From JANNBN01 sp031385545 (GTDB lineage Bacteria; Actinomycetota; Acidimicrobiia; Acidimicrobiales; JANYDT01), in contig JANNBN010000057.1 of assembly GCA_031385545.1 (NCBI GenBank), positions 19,168-83,167 of the forward strand: a stretch of DNA of 64,000 nucleotides, written 5' to 3'. Each line of letters begins with the position of its first letter. Position 1 is the stretch's first letter. This document shows, one piece after another, positions 41,713 through 49,456 of this stretch. Below the pieces are notes generated by a model. The model did no database searches. It saw nothing but the letters and a program-made list of their open reading frames with translations, and was not told where the DNA came from. Made by a program: the position numbers and the translations under genes.

Positions 41713-43605
41713 ATGTCAGAACCGACTGGTGACTCCGGGGAGCCGACGCGCCCCGACCGGGTCCCAACGAACGGTTCCCTCCGCCGGCTCGATCTGTCGC
41801 AGGAAGTCAGCTGGCACCATGACCCGTCGCTGCAACACGGCGGGGGCGTTTCGTCCGAGTGGCCCATGCGCGAAACTGGATCCCGGTTGGACATGACGGA
41901 CTACGCACACATTGCCGACGGTCTGTCTGCCGACAGGTTCGTCGTTGTCCTGCGTGCAGGCCAGCCAACCCTCGAGCAGATGAGCCGCGCCGAGGCGATC
42001 CAACGGGGCCTCACGGTGCTTGACGCCGATGCGGCGATGGTCACCAGCCTTGTTCAAAGCGGGCGTGCCCCGGGGCTGGACGTGTCTGCCGGGCTTCCGC
42101 TGCGCGATCTCCGGGACGACACCGATGCGCCGTCGACCGACATGGCCATCATCGAGCAGGTCCGCGCAGAGATGTCGGTTCCCATCCGGCCCGAGGTCGT
42201 GGAACCCGTTCTGGCCACGCCCACAACGCGCGTCGCCGAAGCGTCGGTCGACCTGCCGCCGGGGAATCGGGTTGCCGAGGATGGCCGCCCGGCCGTTCGC
42301 CAGGTGACACCGTGGGGCGTCCAGCCTCCGCCCGTGATGGTGGGACGAGCCGTCGATGCCAGCGATGGCACAGATGCCACCGGCGAGGGTGACATGCGGG
42401 CTGAGGTGGGTGGACTTGCTGCAGCAGTCCCGGTCGTGTACTCGGTCCCTGTCCCTGTCCCTGACCCTGTCCCTGTCCCTGACCCTGTCCCGCCCTCGAT
42501 CCGAACAGTCCTGCTCCGGACACTCGACATCGACGACGACCTCACCATTCCGCAATGGGTGGTCATCGAAGCAGTGCCTGAAGCAGTTCCCGAAGCCGTG
42601 TCCGAAGCCGTGCCCGAAATGGGGCCTGCTCCTCTTGCCCCTGCTCCCCATGTCGACGCTGCTCCTGCGCCTTCGTTCGCAGAGGCCCAGCCAATTCCGG
42701 TCACGGCGTGGCAGGAGCCGGTGTGGACCCACTCCCGTCCGCCGATCGAGTCTGCCCCGGTGATCGAGTCTGTCCCGGTGATCGAGTCTGTCCCGGTGCT
42801 TCAGTCTGTCCCGGTGCTTGAGTCGGTTCCGCAGTGGTTGGAACAGCCCGCTGGTGAGGTGCCGTCCAGCGAACTAACCGCCGACGGAGACCCGGCCGAT
42901 ACCGCAGTTCCTGCGATCTCGGTCATTAACCTCGAGCGCACGTTCATCGGGCCGGTTGGCCCGGTGCCGGTGCTGCGCGGGGTCAACCTCGACCTCGCTC
43001 CCGGCGATCTGCTCGTCGTACGGGGCCAGTCCGGCGCGGGGATGACCACGTTGCTGGCGTGTCTCGCAGGTCTTGACCTTCCCGATGCCGGCCAGGTCTA
43101 TGTGAACGGCGAAGAGATGGGGGCATGGACCGAGGCTGACAGGGCACGGTTCAGGGCCGCGTCATCGGGCTTCATCCCGCAGTCGCACGATCTGGTCGAC
43201 GACCTCAATACCCGGGACAACGTCTCGCTTCCCCTGCTTGCAGCCGGCTGGGGCGCAGCCGCAGCCCGCGCCGAAGCCGCCCGCCTGCTGGAGGACTTCG
43301 GGCTATCGGAGCGAACGTTCTTCTACCCGTCGCAGATGTCGCACAGCGAGCGGGCCAGGACAGCCGTTGCGCGGGCGTTGGCCGGCGATCCGTTCGTGGT
43401 CTGGGCCGACGATCCAACTGCGGGTCTCGACGCCGATCAGGCGCAAGTCGTTGTCGATGCGCTCATTGCGCACCACCATCGTGGGGCCACGGTGGTTGTT
43501 GCGTCACGTGATCACCGTTTCGCAGCGACGACCGCCCGTGTGGCCGACCTGGCCAACGGGGTGGTGCACATCGTTGATGCTGCACCGCTCCGGTGGGACA
43601 CCTGA
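41713..43605 (+). CDS. LolD/MacB-like ABC ATP-binding protein with degenerate motifs and long disordered N-terminus
   Basis: A 630-residue protein. The first 400 residues are low-complexity: Pro/Val repeats such as VPVPVPDPVPVPDPVP and SVPVIESVPVLQSVP, coded by DNA repeats near 42440-42495 and 42745-42835. The C-terminal ABC domain (about 405-625) begins ISVINLERTFIGPVGPVPVL. Its Walker A is GQSGAGMTTLLA, with Met444 where the invariant Lys belongs; the signature is QMSHSERARTAVA; Walker B is VVWADDPTAGLDAD, with Asp for the catalytic Glu. ATP hydrolysis is therefore doubtful. It is 12 bases from the FtsX-like permease gene, clearly its partner. Confidence 0.85.
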   Translation: MSEPTGDSGEPTRPDRVPTNGSLRRLDLSQEVSWHHDPSLQHGGGVSSEWPMRETGSRLDMTDYAHIADGLSADRFVVVLRAGQPTLEQMSRAEAIQRGLTVLDADAAMVTSLVQSGRAPGLDVSAGLPLRDLRDDTDAPSTDMAIIEQVRAEMSVPIRPEVVEPVLATPTTRVAEASVDLPPGNRVAEDGRPAVRQVTPWGVQPPPVMVGRAVDASDGTDATGEGDMRAEVGGLAAAVPVVYSVPVPVPDPVPVPDPVPPSIRTVLLRTLDIDDDLTIPQWVVIEAVPEAVPEAVSEAVPEMGPAPLAPAPHVDAAPAPSFAEAQPIPVTAWQEPVWTHSRPPIESAPVIESVPVIESVPVLQSVPVLESVPQWLEQPAGEVPSSELTADGDPADTAVPAISVINLERTFIGPVGPVPVLRGVNLDLAPGDLLVVRGQSGAGMTTLLACLAGLDLPDAGQVYVNGEEMGAWTEADRARFRAASSGFIPQSHDLVDDLNTRDNVSLPLLAAGWGAAAARAEAARLLEDFGLSERTFFYPSQMSHSERARTAVARALAGDPFVVWADDPTAGLDADQAQVVVDALIAHHHRGATVVVASRDHRFAATTARVADLANGVVHIVDAAPLRWDT

Positions 43606-43617
43606 CCGCAGCGTCCG

Positions 43618-46600
43618 ATGTCCGAACACTTCAACGGTTCCCTGCGACGGAGTCTTCTCACGATCTTCGTGGTTGACCTGTCGCTGCTGCTGATCCTTGC
43701 CGCGTTCTTCGTGGACGGTCCATGGCTACGCCTCTGCGCAGCCCTGTCCGCCGTGCTGCTGCCGATGGGGGTCTTCGCATTGACCGATGCGCCGTTCGCT
43801 CGCTTGGCCTTGAGGGAATGGCGGTTGCATACGGCCCGCAGCCTCGCTGCCGCGCTAGGGGTGCTGCTGGGAACAGCGGCGCTTGCCGTTTCGGCTGGCA
43901 CGCAGCCGAACGCGGCGATCGGCCAACAGATCGTTGCCGTTGCGAGCGGCGGTCCCGCAGACATCGTGGTCGAATCGGTGAACGCCGATGATGCAACACT
44001 GGTTCGCGAGTCGATCGACGACATGCTGAAGCGGCCGGACCTCCAGCAGATGGTCGACGCCCGCCCGCTCGAACTGCGGTGGGCGCCTGCGTGGGTGCGT
44101 ACCAGTTCGGCGCACCGAGTTCGTATCGTGGCGCTGGACATCGAGTCCGCTCGTGCGTTCGGTGGTGACTCAAGATGGACGGGCCTTGCTGGCGCAACGG
44201 CCGGTTCAGGCGTCACGATGGGTCGACGCACAGCAGATCTTCTGGCTGTCAATGCGAGCCCGACGCCTGGGCGCTTAGAGATACAGACGGGCAGCGCGAA
44301 TGCAGCGGTCGATGTGTTGCAGCTGCTCGATGACACCGGCTTGCTTGGGCTGCCGGGCCCCGACGGGCGCTACGAGCCAACCCTGTTCGTCGACCCGGGC
44401 ACGTTCGATCGTCTGCACGCAGATGGTTGGGCCGAGCCTGTGCGTCAGTGGTCTGTGCTTTCGCTGTGCGGAACTGCCCAACCGGCCGCATCGACGCCGG
44501 TTGCTGGTACCTCGGGTGAAACGGACACCACTGACGGAACTCTTGGCCGACGATGCACTGCCGACCCGTGGTCGTCGGTTGCCTACTCCGATCGCATCGA
44601 GCAGGAACTCAACCTGGTGATCGCCCGGAACGTTGCAGCCCGCGCTTCCGAGGCGACGGCGAGCACACCCGGCTCAGTGCCTGCACCACCACCCGAGTCG
44701 CCAGCAGATGACAGCGTGCTCTTCGATCAGCCGGGCGACGGTGAAGGCATCGCCGTGGTCCAGTTCGACGAACCGATCGACTCAGTTGTGCCAGGAGATT
44801 CCGACTCAGCCGCTGCGCCGGGTAATGCAACGGTGGCCGCGGGCCCGATCCGCGTCGACCCGGTGAAGTATCTCGCCATGCAGCGTGGCGTGTGGAGCAA
44901 TGCATCCACGAACTATTGGGACCGTGTCGTCGGCGGCCTGCTCGCCACCGGGTCGTTCGTGATGATCGTCGCCGGATGCTTCGTCGACCGTCGCCGGCGT
45001 TCCGCCCGTGAGCGGCTGGTCGGCGTCTCCGGAGGTGCAATCACCGGCACTTGGGTGATCGTCATCGGGCTCTCGGCACTCCCGGGAGCCGTTATCGGGG
45101 CCGCAATCGGTTCAGGTTTGGTCAGCATCGTCTCGCGCGTGTCGTTCGGTCACTCACTGATCCCGTGGGGTTCTGCTCTGTCGGCAACCGATCGATTTGC
45201 GAGTTCGCTGGCGTGGGCTGCGGTTGCGAGCGCGCTCGTCTCGCTTGTGTTGGGTTTCTTGACGCAGAAGATCCCGCTCGTGCAAGCCGTGCGTGGCGCG
45301 CCGTTGATGACAGCCCGGCGCTGGATTCCGTTTGCAATCGGCTGCACCGCAGTCGGCGGAGTGCTGTTCGCCCGTTCGGGACTGCGCGGCTGGAGCTCGC
45401 AAGTCGGTGTTGGGCTCGTCGCGCCAGGCGTGGGGCTGTTGGCGTGGTCCCTCGTGCGATCGCGCCGTGTTGTTGCCGTAATCGGTGCCGCTGCCGCGAT
45501 CACCAGCCTGGCCTTGCTGCGCCGAACATGGGCCACTTCATTCGCTTCAGGCCCTTCGACGACTGTCCTGGTGACCGCCGTTGTGGTCATTGTCGGCGGA
45601 CTCGTCGGCGCGTATGCGGCAACGGCACCAGGTCAGCATGTGGCCAGTTTCGGTGTTCCGCGCACCGATGCCCCTGCGTTGTCTGCGTTGCGGACACGTG
45701 TGGCGACGCGTCCGGGGCCGTGGCCGATGTCGCCGTTGGTCGGCACAACCCTTGCCATGACGGTCACGTGTGTGGCGGCGTCGGTGATGATCGGCAACGG
45801 GTCTGCGGACCCCATTCCGGGTGGTCAACGTGACGGGGTCGTGCTGCGTGAGGCGGTTGACGGTGCTGCCCGAGCAGCACTGAGTTCGGTGGCTTCGCTG
45901 AAGCAGTCGGAACTCCTCCAGACGCGCACTGCGCTCACGTCGGGTCTGCTGCCTGCCACGGACCCGGCCAACCCTGCGTCCGAGCACCGGCGTGTGCTGC
46001 AGGTCGGGTCGCTTGGCGGCTCGGCCTATCTCTGGCCGTTGCTGATCGGGAATGGGCCTGCCGCAGCGTTGGGCGCTGAGTCAGCCGATCAAGCTGAGCC
46101 AGGCCAAGTCGTGGTCGTTTCCGACGTGATCCGGTCGGTCTTTGGTGTCACCCCACCAGTTGGCTCCACCATCAGGCTGATTGGAAGCGGTGGCATCGAA
46201 CGGTCTGTCACCGTCGCCGCCATCGTGGCCCGCGGGCCGGGCGACGTGGCGTTGTGGGGGACGGACCAACTGTTCGAATCGGTTGCCGGTTCCCTGCCGC
46301 AGGATCGGCTGTTGTTCGTCCCGGCGGACGGTTCAGCGTCAACGCTTCGACGCGACATTCAGCGGGCCAGCGTGGGAGGCGACGTGTCCGTGTCGGAAAC
46401 CTTCACCCGTGTCCGAGAGCGAACCGAGGTTGAATCGTTCGGCCGTGGGCTGCTTGATGCGGTCATCGGTCTGCATCTCCTGAACGCGGCTGTGCTTGTG
46501 TGGCGGTGGTCATCGGAACGTCGACGCTCGCTGCTGACCACACGCAGCGCCGCGCTCGGGCCGGCCTTTCTGGCACGGTCGGTGAACCAGGACGCGACCG

Positions 46601-46821
46601 CCCACGTCGGTGTGGCAGCGGTTATCGGCTCCGTGGCTGGGCTGGTGTTGGGGTGGACACTCCTCCCGGCCGGAAGCCGGTGGACGCCTGGATATCTGCA
46701 CGTGCTGGTGATCCTGGTTGCGCCGCCGCTGGTAGCAGCGCTGGTGGCTCGGGTTCCGTATGTGAACGGATCAACTCGCCGTGCCACTGGAAACGACGGC
46801 TCCGAAGACCGGGCCGCTTGA
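43618..46821 (+). CDS. Large FtsX-like permease
   Basis: A 1067-residue membrane protein, partner of the degenerate ABC protein just upstream. It has two hydrophobic segments at the N-terminus (about 15-60), a third near 80, a large outer domain, a block of helices at about 440-690 and a final block (about 940-1050). ATGSFVMIVAGCFVDRRRRSARERLVGVSGG is split over the first core helix and cytoplasmic loop typical of FtsX/MacB proteins; the last block is its second copy (HLLNAAVLVWRWSSERRRS). Such permeases move or sense lipoproteins, or control wall hydrolases, rather than pumping solutes. Its 3' end overlaps the convergent mrp gene by 51 bases. Confidence 0.83.
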   Translation: MSEHFNGSLRRSLLTIFVVDLSLLLILAAFFVDGPWLRLCAALSAVLLPMGVFALTDAPFARLALREWRLHTARSLAAALGVLLGTAALAVSAGTQPNAAIGQQIVAVASGGPADIVVESVNADDATLVRESIDDMLKRPDLQQMVDARPLELRWAPAWVRTSSAHRVRIVALDIESARAFGGDSRWTGLAGATAGSGVTMGRRTADLLAVNASPTPGRLEIQTGSANAAVDVLQLLDDTGLLGLPGPDGRYEPTLFVDPGTFDRLHADGWAEPVRQWSVLSLCGTAQPAASTPVAGTSGETDTTDGTLGRRCTADPWSSVAYSDRIEQELNLVIARNVAARASEATASTPGSVPAPPPESPADDSVLFDQPGDGEGIAVVQFDEPIDSVVPGDSDSAAAPGNATVAAGPIRVDPVKYLAMQRGVWSNASTNYWDRVVGGLLATGSFVMIVAGCFVDRRRRSARERLVGVSGGAITGTWVIVIGLSALPGAVIGAAIGSGLVSIVSRVSFGHSLIPWGSALSATDRFASSLAWAAVASALVSLVLGFLTQKIPLVQAVRGAPLMTARRWIPFAIGCTAVGGVLFARSGLRGWSSQVGVGLVAPGVGLLAWSLVRSRRVVAVIGAAAAITSLALLRRTWATSFASGPSTTVLVTAVVVIVGGLVGAYAATAPGQHVASFGVPRTDAPALSALRTRVATRPGPWPMSPLVGTTLAMTVTCVAASVMIGNGSADPIPGGQRDGVVLREAVDGAARAALSSVASLKQSELLQTRTALTSGLLPATDPANPASEHRRVLQVGSLGGSAYLWPLLIGNGPAAALGAESADQAEPGQVVVVSDVIRSVFGVTPPVGSTIRLIGSGGIERSVTVAAIVARGPGDVALWGTDQLFESVAGSLPQDRLLFVPADGSASTLRRDIQRASVGGDVSVSETFTRVRERTEVESFGRGLLDAVIGLHLLNAAVLVWRWSSERRRSLLTTRSAALGPAFLARSVNQDATAHVGVAAVIGSVAGLVLGWTLLPAGSRWTPGYLHVLVILVAPPLVAALVARVPYVNGSTRRATGNDGSEDRAA

Positions 46822-48135
46822 CTGGCTTGCGTCTGAATTGCTGGCGACATCTGAATCGCTGGTGACGGCGCGACCGGCTTCCGGCACGGCGGCGGCGAGC
46901 GCTGTCAACAGGCGTGCACTGCATCCGACCATGTCGATAGGCGGCGCAACACTTGTGACGATCTGTTGAGCCAGTGCGGCGAACGCCGCCGCAACAGGTT
47001 CACTTGGTTGCAGCGCAGCTGGCTCGCCGATGTCGCCGCCCCGTGAAACGGATGGTTCGAGAGGAATTTGCGCAAGCAGTGGGGTGCCGGTTTCCTGGGC
47101 CAACCGGCGGCCGCCGCCTTCGCCGAAGAGCGCATGTTGACGGCCTTCGGGGTCAACGAACCAGCTCATGTTCTCGATGACTCCGGCAACGCGGAGGTAA
47201 CTGCGGCGGGCCATGTCGGCAACACGGACAGCAACCTTTTGCGCCGCGAGCGCCGGTGTTGTGACGATGAGCATCTCGGTGCGAGGGAGCAGGCGGCCGA
47301 GCGCCATCTGCACGTCGCCGGTGCCCGGGGGCATATCGATCAGGAGATAGTCGAGGTCACCCCAGCGCACCTTGGTGAGGAATTCTTCGACGGCCTTGGC
47401 CAGCATCAGCCCGCGCCACATGATCGCCTTGTCTTCGTCGTCCACGACCAGCCCCATCGAGACAACCTTGAGCTGTCCGCCCGTCGTTCCGACCGCGCGG
47501 ACGCTGGGTTCGATCTTGCCGCTGTCGCCGCCGAGGCGGCCTTCGAGCCCGAGCATGCGCGGGATGGAGAAGCCCCAGATATCAGCGTCGAGCACGCCGA
47601 CTTGGTACCCGAGGTTGGCAAGTGCTGCGGCAAGGTTGGCGGTGACGCTGGACTTGCCGACGCCACCCTTGCCGGACGCGATTGCGAGGACCCGTGTGCT
47701 GGCGGCTATCTCGGTGTTCGGTGCGTTGAGGCTGGCCTTGAGACGTGCCCGCTGCATCACGTTGGTGCGCTGCGCAGCGGTGAGTTCGCCGAACGAGATG
47801 AGCACACCGGTGACACCGGGTATCGACAGCACCCGCGCTTCGGTGTCCCGTTTGATCTGGCCGCGCAAGGGGCACCCGGCGATGGTGAGGGCGATGACGA
47901 CCTCGACCTGGCCGTCGGTGGCGACCGAGATCCGCTGCACCATCTCCAATTCGACGATGTCAGCGTTGAGTTCAGGGTCGATGACCCCACGGAGGACCTG
48001 GCGGACGTCCTCTTCAGTCGGAGGTCCGCTCGGAGGTCCGTTTGAAGGTCCGTTTGAAGGTCCTTTTGAAGGTCCGTTTGAAGGTCCGTTTGAAGGTCCG
48101 CTCGTCGGAGCAGCAGGCAACGGGGAAGAATCCAC
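46771..48135 (-). CDS. mrp: Mrp/NBP35-family P-loop ATPase with N-terminal MIP18 domain
   Basis: A 454-residue Fe-S cluster carrier-type ATPase. A repetitive N-terminus (GPSNGPSNGPSKGPSNG) precedes a MIP18/DUF59 domain (VRQVLRGVIDPELNADIVEL, then IAGCPLRGQI) and the ATPase (LAIASGKGGVGKSSVTANLA; LLIDMPPGTGDVQMAL). The CxxC that binds the bridging cluster in many Mrp proteins is missing: after GVIENMSW comes FVDPEGRQHALFG. The gene is divergent from an A-type Fe-S carrier gene, which supports a role in Fe-S delivery. The C-terminal 60 residues are Ala/Ser-rich and overlap the convergent FtsX gene. Confidence 0.92.
   Translation of the reverse strand: MDSSPLPAAPTSGPSNGPSNGPSKGPSNGPSNGPPSGPPTEEDVRQVLRGVIDPELNADIVELEMVQRISVATDGQVEVVIALTIAGCPLRGQIKRDTEARVLSIPGVTGVLISFGELTAAQRTNVMQRARLKASLNAPNTEIAASTRVLAIASGKGGVGKSSVTANLAAALANLGYQVGVLDADIWGFSIPRMLGLEGRLGGDSGKIEPSVRAVGTTGGQLKVVSMGLVVDDEDKAIMWRGLMLAKAVEEFLTKVRWGDLDYLLIDMPPGTGDVQMALGRLLPRTEMLIVTTPALAAQKVAVRVADMARRSYLRVAGVIENMSWFVDPEGRQHALFGEGGGRRLAQETGTPLLAQIPLEPSVSRGGDIGEPAALQPSEPVAAAFAALAQQIVTSVAPPIDMVGCSARLLTALAAAVPEAGRAVTSDSDVASNSDASQSSGPVFGAVVSSGTAS
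48022..48104. repeat. 12-bp tandem repeat in the mrp N-terminus
   Basis: About six to seven copies of AGGTCCGTTTGA with few mismatches, in frame on the minus strand, coding Gly-Pro-Ser-Asn. The array may vary in copy number between strains without disturbing the downstream domains. Confidence 0.9.
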
Positions 48136-48320
48136 GTGCAGAGGTTACCGGCGATGCATTCCAACCCTGCCTGAGGCGATGTTTTCCGGGTCCCGAGGAC
48201 GCAAGCGGGGCTGACGGGAATCATCTGCCCGGGTGTGGGAGTTATGCAGTGATGCCACTAACCTGTGGTCTTCTGCGTTCACTTGGTCCTTCGGCCGGGT
48301 TGCGCAGCCGATTCAGCAGT

Positions 48321-48342
48321 CAGCCGGTCCCAAAACCGGCTG
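48321..48342 (+). promoter_or_regulatory. Hairpin in the leader of the A-type Fe-S carrier gene
   Basis: CAGCCGGT and ACCGGCTG pair perfectly (8 bp, loop CCCAAA) and end 22 bases before the ATG. It is not followed by a T tract, so it is more likely a leader structure or protein-binding site than a terminator. The role is unknown. Confidence 0.4.
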
Positions 48343-48364
48343 CAGATCCAGCAAAGGAACCGAC

Positions 48365-48742
48365 ATGAGCGTTCAGGACGCCCCGACCCCCGTCAAGATC
48401 GGCATCGGCAAGAAGGCCGACGGCATCATGATCACCGATGCTGCCGCGGCCAAAGTGGCTCAGCTCGTTGCTGCTGAAGGCGATACGTCGCTGGCGTTGC
48501 GGGTCGCGGTGCGCCCTGGCGGCTGCTCGGGCTTCTCCTACGAGATGTTCTTCGACGGAGACATTGCCGGCGACGACATCGTGAAATCGTTTAGCGATGT
48601 GCGTGTGGTCGTCGACCCCGCATCGGCTCCCATGCTTGTGGGTGCCACGCTGGATTACAAAGACGCGTTGCAGGGCGGTGGGTTTTCCATCGACAACCCG
48701 AACGCCTCGCGTTCCTGCGGCTGCGGCAACAGCTTCAGCTGA
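48365..48742 (+). CDS. A-type iron-sulfur carrier (ErpA/IscA/HesB family)
   Basis: A 125-residue protein that receives Fe-S clusters and passes them to target enzymes. The family pattern is complete: VAVRPGGCSGFSYEMFF with the first Cys, and the C-terminal pair in SRSCGCGNSF. The ATG follows AAAGGAAC, a good ribosome binding site. It heads an operon: its stop overlaps the ridA start by one base. The divergent neighbour is mrp. ErpA and IscA types cannot be told apart here. Confidence 0.94.
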   Translation: MSVQDAPTPVKIGIGKKADGIMITDAAAAKVAQLVAAEGDTSLALRVAVRPGGCSGFSYEMFFDGDIAGDDIVKSFSDVRVVVDPASAPMLVGATLDYKDALQGGGFSIDNPNASRSCGCGNSFS

Positions 48743-49116
48743 TGTCCAAGCCTGTCGGCCCGTACTCGCCGGTGCTTCGTGCCGGCGAGTGGGTCATCAC
48801 GTCGGGTCAGCTTGGACTGGCCGACGGGGCACTTGTCGACGGCGGGGTTCCTGCGCAGACCGCGCAGATCTTCGCCAACGCGAAAGCCCTGCTCGAATCT
48901 GCCGGCTCCTCACTTGCCGATGTCGTGAAGTGCACCGTGTTCCTCACCGACATGGCCGACTTCGCAGCTATGAACGCTGCGTACGTCGAGGGTTTCGGCG
49001 ATCACGCGCCACTGCCAACCCGTTCGACGGTCGGCAACGTCACCATGGCGTTAGGCGCGTTGGTCGAGATCGAGTTCTGGGCATTCACCGGCCCGGGCGG
49101 GGTCACACAGCCATGA
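48742..49116 (+). CDS. ridA: RidA-family enamine/imine deaminase
   Basis: Hydrolyses reactive enamines released by PLP enzymes and so protects metabolism. The 124 residues include the start KPVGPYSPVLRAGEWVITSG, the core DVVKCTVFLTDMADFAAMNA and the C-terminal LPTRSTVGNVTMALGALVEI, where the conserved Arg (in PTRS) binds the substrate carboxylate. It overlaps both neighbours (one base upstream, four downstream), so it is translationally coupled to the Fe-S carrier and to the small membrane protein. Confidence 0.93.
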   Translation: MSKPVGPYSPVLRAGEWVITSGQLGLADGALVDGGVPAQTAQIFANAKALLESAGSSLADVVKCTVFLTDMADFAAMNAAYVEGFGDHAPLPTRSTVGNVTMALGALVEIEFWAFTGPGGVTQP

Positions 49117-49283
49117 TCGGGCCTGTCCTCATCGCGGTGTTTCTCCTGGTGCTGTTCCCCATCGGCATCAGCTTGTCCGGCGCAGCGGTTGCGGCGTTGT
49201 ACGGCGTGTTGGGCACGAAAGACGCCGACGCCCGCCACGAGGGCTCCGAGCTCGTCGGCCTTTCACAGCAGAAGTACCGCTAG
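49113..49283 (+). CDS. Small single-pass membrane protein
   Basis: A 56-residue protein that overlaps the ridA stop (ATGA). MIGPVLIAVFLLVLFPIGIS begins one long transmembrane helix, and the polar tail reads GTKDADARHEGSELVGLSQQ. I recognise no family. The coupling to ridA and the clean membrane segment make it a real gene rather than a chance frame; a small chaperone or anchor role would be a guess. Confidence 0.75.
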   Translation: MIGPVLIAVFLLVLFPIGISLSGAAVAALYGVLGTKDADARHEGSELVGLSQQKYR

Positions 49284-49387
49284 CAGACGAGGGCGGGTCG
49301 TGTTGTAGCCCCGACACCTTTCGACCACGAAGATCGGTCGCCGGGTGTCTGCTTCGTCACATTTCTTCGCTTTCCGTGGTAGTTCGC

Positions 49388-49416
49388 TTGACGGCTCAAC
49401 AAATGCGATGAAGTAT
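49388..49416 (+). promoter_or_regulatory. Possible promoter of the large secreted repeat protein
   Basis: TTGACG and AAGTAT are separated by 17 bases and lie about 40 bases before the ATG; the -35 element is good and the -10 weak. GAGGG before the ATG serves as ribosome binding site. Confidence 0.4.
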
Positions 49417-49456
49417 CTGGTCCGTAGAGAAATCTGCTCGACGGAAGAGGGTTCTC

